The position numbers and the translations under genes were made by a program. Below, one piece after another: positions 1 through 8,134 of a DNA stretch of 28,088 nucleotides. Each line of letters begins with the position of its first letter. Within the stretch, counting starts at the first letter, position 1. The notes below the pieces were generated by a model that saw only the letters and a list, made by a program, of their open reading frames with translations, ran no database searches and had not been told where the DNA came from. The DNA is from Hyphomonadaceae bacterium UBA4763 (lineage in GTDB: Bacteria; Pseudomonadota; Alphaproteobacteria; Caulobacterales; Aquidulcibacteraceae), in contig DHHV01000017.1 in the NCBI GenBank assembly GCA_002403455.1, forward strand, positions 1-28,088. Reading direction: 5' to 3'.

Positions 1-163
1 AGCCTTCTTCAACAGCCTGCTAGCGCCACGCGCCGCGATTAACCGCAAAACCACCTTACATTCACTTGTGTATTTGTTCATCCCTCGTTAAGGACCGATC
101 GGTCAGTAGGGGCGGGCGCGGCGGAATGGTTTCGTCGCCCAACGCTCCTTTGGAGGGGACGAC
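1..163. promoter_or_regulatory. Upstream region with 12-bp perfect palindrome
   Basis: Region ahead of the EF-hand gene. A perfect 12-bp palindrome, GACCGATCGGTC, lies at 93-104, the size and base style of a TetR-family operator. A strong Shine-Dalgarno (GGAGGGG) sits just before the ATG at 164. On the minus strand an ATG at 81 preceded by a GAGG-like site opens a frame running off the window edge, and on the plus strand a frame is open from 2 to 91, so the end or start of a neighbouring gene may be here. Neither fragment was recognised. The palindrome lies between the two possible divergent starts. The operator call is inference only. Confidence 0.3.
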
Positions 164-1312
164 ATGTTGAAGACGTTAATGACGACCGCCGCATTGGCAA
201 GCCTGTTTTTGGCCGGCGCCGCCGCTGCGCAAACACCGATTCGCAATGCGGCCGGCGATTACACCACCGGCCCGATCACCACGGACCAAGCCTGGGCGAA
301 TGGCGTGACCTATTGGGGGGAATACCGGCAGGTGCATTCTCCTGAGTATTTTGACACTATTCCATACGACCCCCAAAAGGATCCCGGCGCAGGCGGGCTA
401 CGCTTTCCAGAATTTCGGGTGATCCTTCAGAAAGAATTCGATCAGGCCGACAGAAACGACAATGGCCGGATCGATAATGAGACCGAACGCTGCTTGTTCC
501 ACCGCACGCCAGAAGGCATCGCCGCCGGCGGCGTCGGCTTTGCCGAAGGCCAAATTGATGAGGCGACGCGTCGTCGCCAGACCTACATCGCTGGCTTGCG
601 CACCTGGACCGGCCCGAGCGATTGGACCGGCAGCGGCGAATGGCCGCTGAATGGGGCGACAACGGAAGAGTTTCACACATTGGCCGGCAAGGACGGTCAA
701 TTGACCTGGTCCGACATCCCCGGCTGCGCCTTCATGGCGCAAGCAGGCGGCCAACCGCCAGTCAGTCCAACCGCGCCGCCAGCCGGCCCGACCCAACCGC
801 CGGTAACGCCCGTCCCGACCCCGGCGCCTGCGCCAACGACGCCAGTCCAACCGGCGGTCGCTTGCACCCCGCCCTCGCAGCAAGAAGCCACGCGCTTGGT
901 TTTCACCTCCTGGGCCGATGGCCGTCTCACGCGCGCGGAAGCCGACGCCCTCAATCGCGGCCGGCATTGCCAGCTCGACGGCGATGGCAACGGATCACTG
1001 ACCGAAGCCGAATTCCTGGCGGTGTCCTTGGCCGATTTTGACCGCGCCGACCGCAACAAGGACGGCGTCCTCAGCGGCCGCCAAGAGATTGGCGCGCTCG
1101 CCAGCATTGGCGGCGAGGCGCAATCGGGTCTCACCCGCGCGCAAGCCAGCGATCTCGCCAAATTGCGTTTTGCCGTGCTCGACCGCCAACCGCGCGACGG
1201 CGCCGTCACGCTGGCCGAATATCTCGCCGTCACCGCCGAGGAATTCGCCCGCAATGACGCCAATGGCGACGGCGCGCTGACTGGCGCCGAAGCCCGTCGG
1301 CAAGCCCAATAA
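164..1312 (+). CDS. Exported EF-hand calcium-binding protein
   Basis: 382 residues with a cleavable signal peptide (about residues 1-22, ending AAAAQ), so the product is probably periplasmic or secreted. Several Asp-rich EF-hand loops are visible: near residue 96 (DRNDNGRID), near 272 (DGDGNGSLT), near 296 (DRNKDGVLS), a degenerate one near 340 and a good one near 364 (DANGDGALT). A proline/threonine-rich linker (about 197-233) separates an N-terminal domain, which has one loop and the motif WSDIPGC, from the C-terminal EF-hand array. The start is set by GGAGGGG seven bases upstream. Calcium binding is the expected property of intact loops; the partner or role is unknown. It leads a run of four genes for exported proteins, which hints at an extracellular or periplasmic function. 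Confidence 0.85.
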   Translation: MLKTLMTTAALASLFLAGAAAAQTPIRNAAGDYTTGPITTDQAWANGVTYWGEYRQVHSPEYFDTIPYDPQKDPGAGGLRFPEFRVILQKEFDQADRNDNGRIDNETERCLFHRTPEGIAAGGVGFAEGQIDEATRRRQTYIAGLRTWTGPSDWTGSGEWPLNGATTEEFHTLAGKDGQLTWSDIPGCAFMAQAGGQPPVSPTAPPAGPTQPPVTPVPTPAPAPTTPVQPAVACTPPSQQEATRLVFTSWADGRLTRAEADALNRGRHCQLDGDGNGSLTEAEFLAVSLADFDRADRNKDGVLSGRQEIGALASIGGEAQSGLTRAQASDLAKLRFAVLDRQPRDGAVTLAEYLAVTAEEFARNDANGDGALTGAEARRQAQ

Positions 1313-1375
1313 TCCGAAGGACGAGGGTCGCTCCGCCGTTCGGGGCGGCCCGATAGCTTCAGACAGGATGTCCCG

Positions 1376-2311
1376 ATGTTTCCCAACTTGAAAACCGCGA
1401 CCCTCGCGCTCGCAGCACTCAGCCTGGCGGTCGCCCCCGCTTACGCCGCCAAAGTGGCGAGCGCGTCCGTTCAGCATGAGGGCAAAGCCCGCACCTACCA
1501 TGTCCAAACGCCTAATGCGGCCCCGACCGGCAATCTGCCGCTGGTTGTCGTGCTGCATGGCGGCGGCGGCTCGGGCAAAGCTGTGGTCGGCAGCTATGGC
1601 TTCACGCCGATGGTCGATCGCGGCGAGTTCATCGCCCTTTATCCCGACGCCATCAAAGGCTCGTGGGCGGTGGGCGGGGTTCCGCTCGGCGATGGCAAAT
1701 TGCCGGGTCCGGATTTCGACGATGTCGGCTTTGTCGACAAAGCGATCGACGCGGCTTTGGCGCAATACCCAATTGATCGGTCGCGGATCTTTGTCACCGG
1801 CGCTTCGCGCGGCGGTCACATGACACAGTATTTCGTGCCGCGCTCCAAGCACCGCTTCGCTGCGGCGGGCGTTGTCATCAATACCGGCACGCGCAATGTG
1901 GTCGACAGTTTTAATCCGGCTTACCCGATCGATTTTGGCATGATCATCGGCACCGAAGACCCCTTCATGCCCTATGCCGGCAAGCCGCATCCCGATCCGC
2001 GCGCCGATCTGATGGGCGTCGAGGCGATCATGGCGCGTTATCGCGGCGTCTTGCAAACCGGCGAGACGCCGGCGGTCGAGACCAATTTGGGCGATCGCAA
2101 TCGCCGCGACGGCTGCACCAATTCCTACACGGTTTGGCAAAGTTCGAGCACCGGCGCGCGACTGGCGCTATTGAAAGTGATCGGCGGCGGCCATGTTGTG
2201 CCGGGCGGGCGCCAATATTTGCCGGCTTCGGCGATCGGCCGCGCTTGCAGCGATTTTCGTCATGCCGAAGTGATGTGGCAATTCTTCAAGGAAGCCAAGC
2301 CGCGCACCTGA
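1376..2311 (+). CDS. Exported PHB depolymerase-like esterase (alpha/beta hydrolase)
   Basis: 311 residues with a signal peptide (about 1-25, ending AYAA). The order of motifs matches the LpqC/PHB-depolymerase esterase family: oxyanion segment VVLHGGGGSG near 58, nucleophile elbow GASRGG with Ser144 (the family more often has GLSNGG), GTEDPFMPY with candidate acid Asp195, and GGGHVVPGG with candidate His273. The family hydrolyses ester bonds in polyesters such as polyhydroxybutyrate or in feruloyl/acetyl-decorated polysaccharides; the exact substrate cannot be read from sequence. It begins 63 bases after the EF-hand gene and is followed by two further exported hydrolases, suggesting shared breakdown of an external ester substrate. 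Confidence 0.85.
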   Translation: MFPNLKTATLALAALSLAVAPAYAAKVASASVQHEGKARTYHVQTPNAAPTGNLPLVVVLHGGGGSGKAVVGSYGFTPMVDRGEFIALYPDAIKGSWAVGGVPLGDGKLPGPDFDDVGFVDKAIDAALAQYPIDRSRIFVTGASRGGHMTQYFVPRSKHRFAAAGVVINTGTRNVVDSFNPAYPIDFGMIIGTEDPFMPYAGKPHPDPRADLMGVEAIMARYRGVLQTGETPAVETNLGDRNRRDGCTNSYTVWQSSSTGARLALLKVIGGGHVVPGGRQYLPASAIGRACSDFRHAEVMWQFFKEAKPRT

Positions 2312-2362
2312 GCGCTTTGCTTTGAACTTTTCTCATTAGCAGGTTGAATTGGAGAATGGATC

Positions 2363-3472
2363 ATGCTTGACGCCCTCCGCCCCGCCGTCGCCAGCGCAGC
2401 GCTGCTGCTCAGCCTGGCCACGGCCACCGCACAGGCGCAAATCTCGCCGCAATTATCCCAACAGATCAAAGACGTCTTGGAGAACGCCGCCGACAACGAA
2501 AAGCCCTCGGCCCAACAGGTCGTCCCCGGGCTCGAATTGCGCGTTTACCGCAGCGCTGACAACGCCTTGGTGTTTTCGCACAAGGCGGGCAATTTCAACC
2601 CGGCCGCCGCCATCGAGATCGCCTCGGCGACGAAATGGGTGACGGCGGCGACCTTCATGGCGTTGGTCACTGACGGCAAATTGCGTCTCGACAGCACGAC
2701 GCGGGAGGTTTTGGGCTGGGAGGGAGCGGCTGGCGCGATCACGCTCGACCAGCTTTTGTCGTTCACTTCGCAGATCAACGAGCATTTTTGCGCGTTGAAC
2801 AAGCGCTCCTCGCTCGAAGCCTGCGCCCAGCAGATCTTCAACGTCACCCGCAACAAGCGCTTTCGTGGGAATGAATATGCCTATGGCGCGGCCGCCTTTA
2901 CGGTCGCCGGCCGGATGGCCGAAATTGCGACCGGCATGAAATGGGTCGACATCTTCGACAAATATATGCGCCAGCCGCTGGGTATGTCCGCGCAAGTCGA
3001 TTATTGGGGGCTGTGGGCCGACGGCGCGCCGACCGACAATCCTTCGCTTGACGGCGGCTTGCGGCTCACCGTCGATGATTATGCGCGCTTCATGCAGATG
3101 ATCGACGACAAGGGCGTGCATAATGGCCGGCGGATCATTCGCGCCGACCTCGTCGAAAATATGGAGCGCAGCCGTTTCCAACATCCGATCCGGCTCAAAT
3201 CCCACCCGGCGACAGCGCTTGGCTACCCGCATTTTGAATATGGTCTGGGCAATTGGGTGGAGTGCCAAGCGCCGCGGCAATGCCAAAACGCGGTCAATTC
3301 CAGCGAAGGCGCCTTTGGCTATTATCCCTGGATCGATCGGCAGTCCGGCTATTACGCGATCCTTGCGATGAAGGGGAATAATCGCGGGTCCCAGCAAGGC
3401 GGATCAAAGCGCTCGGCGACCACCGTCGGCATCCTCCAACCCGCGCTCAACCAAGCATTCGCCGGCAATTAG
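2363..3472 (+). CDS. Exported beta-lactamase-fold serine hydrolase
   Basis: 369 residues with a signal peptide (about 1-26, ending AQAQ). It belongs to the class C beta-lactamase / penicillin-binding-protein-like hydrolase superfamily: the SxxK motif SATK places the nucleophile at Ser88 and the general base at Lys91, and a tyrosine-containing second motif is near residue 174 (YAYGAA). Family members include esterases, D-aminopeptidases and 6-aminohexanoate-dimer hydrolases, so true beta-lactamase activity should not be assumed. The start is supported by a GGAG site upstream. Given neighbouring esterases on both sides, an esterase or amide hydrolase working on the same external substrate is plausible but is inference. 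Confidence 0.8.
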   Translation: MLDALRPAVASAALLLSLATATAQAQISPQLSQQIKDVLENAADNEKPSAQQVVPGLELRVYRSADNALVFSHKAGNFNPAAAIEIASATKWVTAATFMALVTDGKLRLDSTTREVLGWEGAAGAITLDQLLSFTSQINEHFCALNKRSSLEACAQQIFNVTRNKRFRGNEYAYGAAAFTVAGRMAEIATGMKWVDIFDKYMRQPLGMSAQVDYWGLWADGAPTDNPSLDGGLRLTVDDYARFMQMIDDKGVHNGRRIIRADLVENMERSRFQHPIRLKSHPATALGYPHFEYGLGNWVECQAPRQCQNAVNSSEGAFGYYPWIDRQSGYYAILAMKGNNRGSQQGGSKRSATTVGILQPALNQAFAGN

Positions 3473-3536
3473 AATTGCCGAACATACGCATGCGTCAACT
3501 CAACGATCCATCTAAAACCATTTTCAGGAGTTTCTC

Positions 3537-5126
3537 ATGTCTTCGCTCTTTCTGCGCGCCGTCAGCGCGCTTGCCTTAAGCATCGCCGCTTTTGCCTTGC
3601 CGGGTAATGCCGCTGCGCAAACCGGCCCCCGCGTCAAAATCGCTCAAGGCGAAGTGGTCGGCGCGGTCAAAGGCCAAAGCCATTTGTTCTTTGGCATTCC
3701 TTATGCGGCCGCCCCGATCGGCCCCTTGCGCTGGAAGGCGCCAGGCCCCGCGCCGTCATGGCCCGGCGTCCGCCAAGCTCAAAAATACGGCGCCAAATGC
3801 CCGCAGGCCGGCTTTGGTCCCGGCGCCGGCAATGAGGATTGCCTGTTCATCAACATCACCGCGCCCGCCAACCGCGCCGGCGGCAAGCTGCCGGTGGCGG
3901 TCTGGATCCATGGCGGCAGCTTCAAATCGGGCAGCGGCGAATATGGCGGCGAGACCTTCGCCCGTGACGGCGTGATCTTCGTCTCGATGAATTATCGCCT
4001 GGGTCCATTGGGCGGCTTCGCCCACCCGGCTTTGCGGGCCGAAATTCAGCCAGGCCAGCCCCACGCCAATTACGGCATGCTCGATCAGATCGCCGCGCTG
4101 AAATGGGTGCAGGACAATATTGCCGCTTTTGGCGGCGATCCCTCGCGCGTCACCATTTTCGGCGAATCCGCAGGCGGGACTTCGGTGGCGTATCTCGTGG
4201 CCTCGCCGCTGACGCGCGGCCTGTTTCGCGGCGCCATCATGCAAAGCGGCGCGGCCGGTTTGGTCCCCTCCGAAGGCGCGTATGAAGCGCGCGGGGCGAT
4301 CCCGCCAATGGCCGATCGCGGCGTCACGCTCGCCAATTCCATCGGCTTGCGCAACGCCACCGCCGCGCAATTGCGCAATGCGAGCGCCGCTTCGCTGGTG
4401 CGCGCCAATGGCAAATTGTTCCTCGGCGGCCCCGTCGTCGACGGCGTCAGCCTGCCGGACGGCGTTGCGGAGATCTTTGCGAGCGGCCGCCAGCAGCCGG
4501 TCGCCTTTATCGCGGGCGCCAATAGCGACGAAGCGACCTTGTCGGCCGTCATCCCGCTCTCGGCCAAGTCCGAGGCGTTCTTGAAAGCCAATATCGACAA
4601 GCTTGCTCCGCTTTATGGTCGCCCCAAAGACGCCAGCGACGTTGTCCTGCGTCGGCGTTTCTATGGCGATGTCTATTTCTTGACGCAGATGCGCGCTATG
4701 GCGCGCGGCATGAGCCGCGCCGGCGGAACCGGCTATTATTACCATTTCGGCTATGATCTGGAGGCCTGCCGGTCGCGGCCGAAATATTACGGCGTTGGCC
4801 ATGCCGGCGAATTGCTCCACACCTTTGACGTGATCGGCGCGCTGCCGCGTCTGCCGGCCGCCTTTACCAGCATCGCCTGCTCGGCTCCCGGACCCGCCAT
4901 CACGCCCACCGCTGGCGACCGGCGCATGGCCAGCATCAAGCACACTATGTGGGTCAATTTCATGAAGAACGGCGCGCCGAGCGCGCCCGGCGCTGGCGCC
5001 TGGTCGCCTTATTCCCCAGCGGCTGATCGCGCCATGCATTTCTCGAATGACGGGGCCATCGCCGCCAGCGATCTCTTCAAAGAGCGGCTGGACTTCATCG
5101 AAGCCAATTACGCGGACGCTGCGTAA
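3537..5126 (+). CDS. Exported type-B carboxylesterase
   Basis: 529 residues with a signal peptide (about 1-28, ending AAAQ). The carboxylesterase type B signature is clear: FGIPYA near 52, EDCLFINI near 100, the oxyanion motif WIHGGSF near 123, and the nucleophile elbow GESAGG with Ser211. Later family motifs are a GANSDE segment for the acidic residue and GVGHAGELLHTF for the catalytic His. It hydrolyses carboxylic esters in the periplasm or outside the cell; the specific substrate is unknown. The start is backed by AGGAG seven bases upstream. The next gene's Shine-Dalgarno follows the stop directly, so it was probably co-transcribed with the now broken gene at 5149. Confidence 0.9.
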   Translation: MSSLFLRAVSALALSIAAFALPGNAAAQTGPRVKIAQGEVVGAVKGQSHLFFGIPYAAAPIGPLRWKAPGPAPSWPGVRQAQKYGAKCPQAGFGPGAGNEDCLFINITAPANRAGGKLPVAVWIHGGSFKSGSGEYGGETFARDGVIFVSMNYRLGPLGGFAHPALRAEIQPGQPHANYGMLDQIAALKWVQDNIAAFGGDPSRVTIFGESAGGTSVAYLVASPLTRGLFRGAIMQSGAAGLVPSEGAYEARGAIPPMADRGVTLANSIGLRNATAAQLRNASAASLVRANGKLFLGGPVVDGVSLPDGVAEIFASGRQQPVAFIAGANSDEATLSAVIPLSAKSEAFLKANIDKLAPLYGRPKDASDVVLRRRFYGDVYFLTQMRAMARGMSRAGGTGYYYHFGYDLEACRSRPKYYGVGHAGELLHTFDVIGALPRLPAAFTSIACSAPGPAITPTAGDRRMASIKHTMWVNFMKNGAPSAPGAGAWSPYSPAADRAMHFSNDGAIAASDLFKERLDFIEANYADAA

Positions 5127-5148
5127 TCTGCGCCAAGGGGAGGATCAC

Positions 5149-5247
5149 ATGCGTATTGTATTGGCGGCGTCGATCCTGACGGCGGCGGGGCTTTTCGCCT
5201 CGCCGCTGATCAAGGCGGCGCTGGCCGCCGGGGAGTTGAAGTTCCGC
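5149..5247 (+). pseudogene. 5' fragment of an exported protein gene cut by IS481 sequence
   Basis: A strong Shine-Dalgarno (AGGGGAGG) precedes an ATG, and the first ~30 codons encode a typical signal peptide (MRIVLAAS..., ending near ALAAG). After codon 33 the frame runs without a break into the C-terminal part of an IS481-type transposase. The host gene is therefore truncated, leaving start signals and signal peptide only. The likely other end of the gene is the tail at 8135-8242, which resembles the C-terminus of formylglycine-generating-enzyme-like proteins; that pairing is inference. The hybrid frame 5149-5565 (138 residues) could still be translated as a signal-peptide/transposase fusion, presumably without function. 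Confidence 0.6.
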
Positions 5248-5565
5248 GTCCATTCCTTTGAATGGGCCTGCGCGCAAAACGACATCGAACACCAAACCAC
5301 CAAACCCTATCATCCGTGGACGAACGGCCAGGTCGAGCGCATGAACCGAACCATCAAGGAAGCCACGGTGCGCGCTTTCCATTACGAGACCCACGACCAG
5401 TTGCGCAGTCACGTCGCAGCCTTCATCGGCGCGTACAATTTCGCCAAGCGCCTCAAAAGCCTCGGGGGCCGAACGCCCTTCGAAGCCATCGTCGACGCCT
5501 GGACAAAAGACCCAACCCGGTTCAAGGCATCGCCAGACCAGCTCACCTCGGGACTGAACATCTAG
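5248..5565 (+). pseudogene. IS481-type transposase, C-terminal fragment
   Basis: About 105 residues match the end of IS481-family (DDE, integrase-core) transposases. The block HQTTKPYHPWTNGQVERMNR carries the family's third catalytic acid (Glu in GQVERMN), followed by the typical AYNFAKRLKSL and RTPFEAI segments and the terminal GLNI. The C-terminus looks complete; the N-terminal DNA-binding part and first two catalytic Asp residues are absent. The left boundary is the fusion to the signal-peptide fragment. The matching kind of N-terminal fragment lies at 7999-8134 in the same orientation. Confidence 0.8.
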
Positions 5566-5938
5566 GCGGCTGGTCTCGTCAAGCTTGGCCATGTCGCGCT
5601 GGACGGCACGAAGATCAAAGCGAACGCATCGAAACACAAAGCAATGAGCTATGAGCGCATGAAAAAGCGCGAAGCCGCGCTTGAAGCCGAGGCCAAAGCT
5701 GCGGCGCAGGAAGAGCGCCGCCTGCAGGCCTAGACCGAGAAAAAGCGCCAGGCTGAGGGACGCAAAAAGAACGGCAAGGCGGCGAAGCCGCCAAAAGATG
5801 AGCCCGACGGGACGGCGCAGCGCAGTTTTACCGATCCGGAAAGCCGCATCCTGAAGACCAAGGATGGCTACATCCAGGGTTATAGAGCGCAGGCCGCCGT
5901 TGATAGCGAAGCCCAGATCATCGTCGCCCACGACCTCA

Positions 5939-6107
5939 CCCCGCGTGGTTCGACTCCCCCATTTGCATTGTTTGCCCCAACGCGATGAGCAAATGGGGGA
6001 GTCATCAGAACCACGTGCAAAAACAAAAGCGTCGTGGAGCATTTTGATTTGATTGTTGATGCAACAATTGGGGCGGCGCGGGGATCAACCATCAAATCCG
6101 CTCCACG
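5939..6107. repeat. Palindromic insert 1 (two strong hairpins) inside the IS1182 relic
   Basis: The insert splits the transposase reading frame. Its first hairpin has a perfect 15-bp stem (5952-5966 with 5989-6003, GACTCCCCCATTTGC and complement) and a further 7-bp outer pair (5944-5950 with 6009-6015). Its second hairpin pairs CGTGGAGC at 6033-6040 with 6100-6107, plus an inner imperfect pair (6046-6060 with 6084-6098), and contains a small ATTGTTG/CAACAAT hairpin at 6052-6068. The insert has no coding capacity. It looks like a small non-autonomous palindromic element; the family was not identified. Confidence 0.6.
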
Positions 6108-6250
6108 GGCATGAGCGATCACAGCCAGCTCGCGCCCTTGATCGATGGCGTTGAAACCAATCTCGGCCGGCGGCCGAAAGAGGCCTGCGCCGACGCCGGC
6201 TATTTGTCGGAAGCCAAACTCGCGGCGATGCAAGCGCGCGGCGTCAAAGC

Positions 6251-6353
6251 TGGAGCGCCTCTTCGGATCAATCAAGCTCCAGGCGAATACGTAAGCATTT
6301 GTTTTTTTGCTCATTTTTTAATGCAAACCGGTTCCCACTTTGCTTGAAAATGC
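6251..6353. repeat. Palindromic insert 2 inside the IS1182 relic
   Basis: A second non-coding stretch interrupts the same transposase. It contains TGGAGC at 6251-6256 paired with GCTCCA at 6276-6281, AAGCATTT at 6293-6300 paired with AAATGCTT at 6348-6355, and an inner GCAAACCGGTTCCCACTTTGC-like core (6323-6343) of a style commonly seen in intergenic palindromes of alphaproteobacteria. It is AT-rich in the loop (runs of T). It is different in sequence from insert 1. The boundaries are taken from where the transposase similarity stops and resumes. Confidence 0.5.
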
Positions 6354-6680
6354 TTGATGTCGCCTACGGGCGCGCCAAACACGCCGCCGATGGCGGGCGC
6401 AGGGACAAGCGGGCCGCTCACCCAAGCCATGCGACAAAAGCTAAAACAGGCTGGGCGGCGAAGTCGATACAGGTTGAGAAAGCAGATCGTCGAACCAGTG
6501 TTCGGACAAATCAAACAAGCAAGAGGGTTCAGGCAGTTTCTATCAAGCGGCGTCGACAAAGTGCGCGCCGAATGAGCGCTGATCTGCACCGCACACAACC
6601 TAAACAAGCTCACAAAGGCGGCAGGAGCCCGCCATGGTCGTAAAATGCCGCCAAATCGGCAGCTAACCAGACAGGCTGCT

Positions 6681-7025
6681 AGCACGACGCATGTCGGTTT
6701 TCGCATCGTCAAAGACCGAGAATGACTGGGTCGGCCCCCGCCCTCAATCGTGGTCAATCGGAAAAAAAAGGGGGGAGAGGCTGGGTTCGAAAAAGCCCAT
6801 GAAGCTCAAGGGGTAATGGCGGGCCGTGACCGATGAAGATGATCACTACGTCTTCGTTGTAGTACTATGCCAAGACTACCCTCGACTGACAGCCCCGCGA
6901 GGATGCACGCTCAACCGGGCCGAACCCCGAAACCGGACTCGCGGCTTTCTGCGGTGATTTAGCCAAAAGCGGAATTTCTCAAAACGGCCCCAAGCATGAC
7001 GTTGTGAGCCACCGAAATCTGCGGC
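6681..7025. other. Intergenic spacer between IS1182 relic and deacetylase gene
   Basis: About 345 bases without a recognisable gene. It includes a run of eight A followed by a G-rich stretch near 6764-6780. The plus frame near 6826-6957 reads a short Asp/Val-rich peptide, but no family was recognised. No clear promoter could be assigned, although the deacetylase gene must be read from here if expressed. Composition resembles the deacetylase gene rather than the surrounding chromosomal genes, so the spacer probably arrived with it. Confidence 0.4.
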
Positions 7026-7982
7026 ATGATTCTCGTTATGATATCAGAGCTTAATAGACGTGGCTTCCTTGGCGGCGTTGGTGCAGCCGCGATCTTGGGT
7101 GCGAACGCTGGGACCTTGCCGGCCCAAAGCACTACGGCCCCTGGATTGGCAGTCACGATTGACGATTTCGATCTCGCGGACACCCCTCTGATGTCAGGTG
7201 AAGTGCGTGATGCTGCCATCCGAGAATGTCTGAAACGAAATGGCGTTCAGGCGGCAGGCTTCGTGTCTGGCAAATTCATTGATCCCGAATTGGCGCCTCG
7301 CATTTTGCAGAGCTGGTCGGACGAAGGCCACATCATCGGCAACCACACCTTCTCGCACGCCTATTTCAGTGGTGCCGATCCGGCGGGGTTTATGCAGGAT
7401 GTCCTGCGCTGTGAACCCTTGCTTAGTGGCTATGCCGGCTTCCGTAAGCTCTTCCGGTTTCCCTATCTCGCAGAAGGCCGCACAGCCGAGGGCCGCGATG
7501 CAATGCGCGAACTGCTGGCTGTCAACGGATATCGCAATGCCCATGTGACAATCGATACATCGGACTGGTTTGTCGATAATCGGCTGAAAGCCAGACTGAA
7601 GGAAGACCAGAACGCTGATCTGGCTCGATACAGGCAGTTCTATCTCGACCACCTCTGGGAGCGGTCTTCCTATTACGATGGATTGGCAAATGCCCTTTTC
7701 GGTCACTCGATCAATCACACCATCCTCTTGCATCATCGTCTTACGACGGCCCTGTTCTTGGGTGATGCGATCCAGATGTTCCGCGCTCGAGGGTGGCAGA
7801 TTATCGATGCGGATTTAGCATTCCGTTCAGCCGAATTCGAACTGGTGCCGCACGCGCTACCTGCCGGGCAAAGTCTGCTTTGGGCTTTAGCCAAAACCGA
7901 CCCGAAACTTGCGGCAGATCTTCGCTATCCCGGCGAGAACGGGAGATATGAAGCCCCGAAAATGGATATCCTCGGCATCTAA
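7026..7982 (+). CDS. Tat-exported polysaccharide deacetylase (NodB-like)
   Basis: 318 residues. The N-terminus holds a twin-arginine-type signal (LNRRGFLGG, then a hydrophobic stretch to about residue 34). The carbohydrate-esterase family 4 motifs appear in order: TIDDFD with the metal/base Asp pair near 46, NHTFSH with the metal His pair near 106, RFPY near 139, DTSDW near 178, and LLHH near 237. The family removes N- or O-acetyl groups from polysaccharides such as peptidoglycan or chitin; the substrate is unknown. The start could also be the ATG at 7038. No strong Shine-Dalgarno is seen. The gene has visibly lower GC and different codon choice (for example TTA, AGA, CGT) than its neighbours and lies between IS relics, so horizontal acquisition is likely. 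Confidence 0.8.
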   Translation: MILVMISELNRRGFLGGVGAAAILGANAGTLPAQSTTAPGLAVTIDDFDLADTPLMSGEVRDAAIRECLKRNGVQAAGFVSGKFIDPELAPRILQSWSDEGHIIGNHTFSHAYFSGADPAGFMQDVLRCEPLLSGYAGFRKLFRFPYLAEGRTAEGRDAMRELLAVNGYRNAHVTIDTSDWFVDNRLKARLKEDQNADLARYRQFYLDHLWERSSYYDGLANALFGHSINHTILLHHRLTTALFLGDAIQMFRARGWQIIDADLAFRSAEFELVPHALPAGQSLLWALAKTDPKLAADLRYPGENGRYEAPKMDILGI

Positions 7983-7998
7983 CGTCGGCTGAGCGGAT

Positions 7999-8134
7999 CA
8001 GCGATTGCTTTCTACGCCAGAGGACCGGATATTCAGGAATCCCCCCATCTTCGGTCTCGGAACTCGCCGGGCAATTCGGGATAAATCAGAAGACGGTGCG
8101 CAAATGGCGAGCGCGCAAGAGCGTCGAAGACGCC
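7999..8134 (+). pseudogene. IS481-type transposase, N-terminal fragment with frameshift
   Basis: The segment LAGQFGINQKTVRKWRARKS and the following VEDA match the N-terminal helix-turn-helix of IS481-family transposases. Upstream, the other frame reads ARGPDIQESP, typical of the family's first residues, and the two join if one base is restored in the C6 run at 8041-8046; a one-base deletion there is therefore inferred. The rest of the transposase is missing: after VEDA the frame continues into an unrelated C-terminal tail. It is the counterpart of the C-terminal fragment at 5248-5565, in the same orientation. Confidence 0.65.

Larger units (their letters stand above)
5566..6680 (+). pseudogene. 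IS1182-type transposase relic, interrupted by two palindromic inserts
   Basis: Three blocks read like one IS1182-family transposase. 5566-5938 encodes GHVALDGTKIKANASKHKAMSY, then a charged stretch with a TAG stop at 5731, then FTDPESRI and YRAQAAVDSEAQIIVAHD. About 6108-6250 continues with LIDGVETNLGRRPKEACADAGY. About 6354-6680 gives the C-terminus with RKQIVEPVFGQIKQARGFRQFL, a TGA at 6573 where the family normally has Trp, and the tail LICTAHNLNKL. The blocks are separated by non-coding palindromic inserts at about 5939-6107 and 6251-6353 and lie in different frames. The N-terminal part is missing. The element is dead. The right end is approximate. Confidence 0.75.

Noticed and set aside
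995..2140. Minus-strand open frame of 381 codons opposite the EF-hand and esterase genes
   Set aside because: High-GC antisense shadow with low-complexity composition; both plus-strand genes have signal peptides, family motifs and ribosome sites.
2363..3472. Calling the gene an antibiotic-resistance beta-lactamase
   Set aside because: Only the general SxxK fold signature is visible; the third KTG-type motif was not clearly found and the context is esterases.
3756..5039. Minus-strand open frame of 427 codons opposite the carboxylesterase gene
   Set aside because: Antisense shadow of a clear family member; no recognisable domain in the translation.
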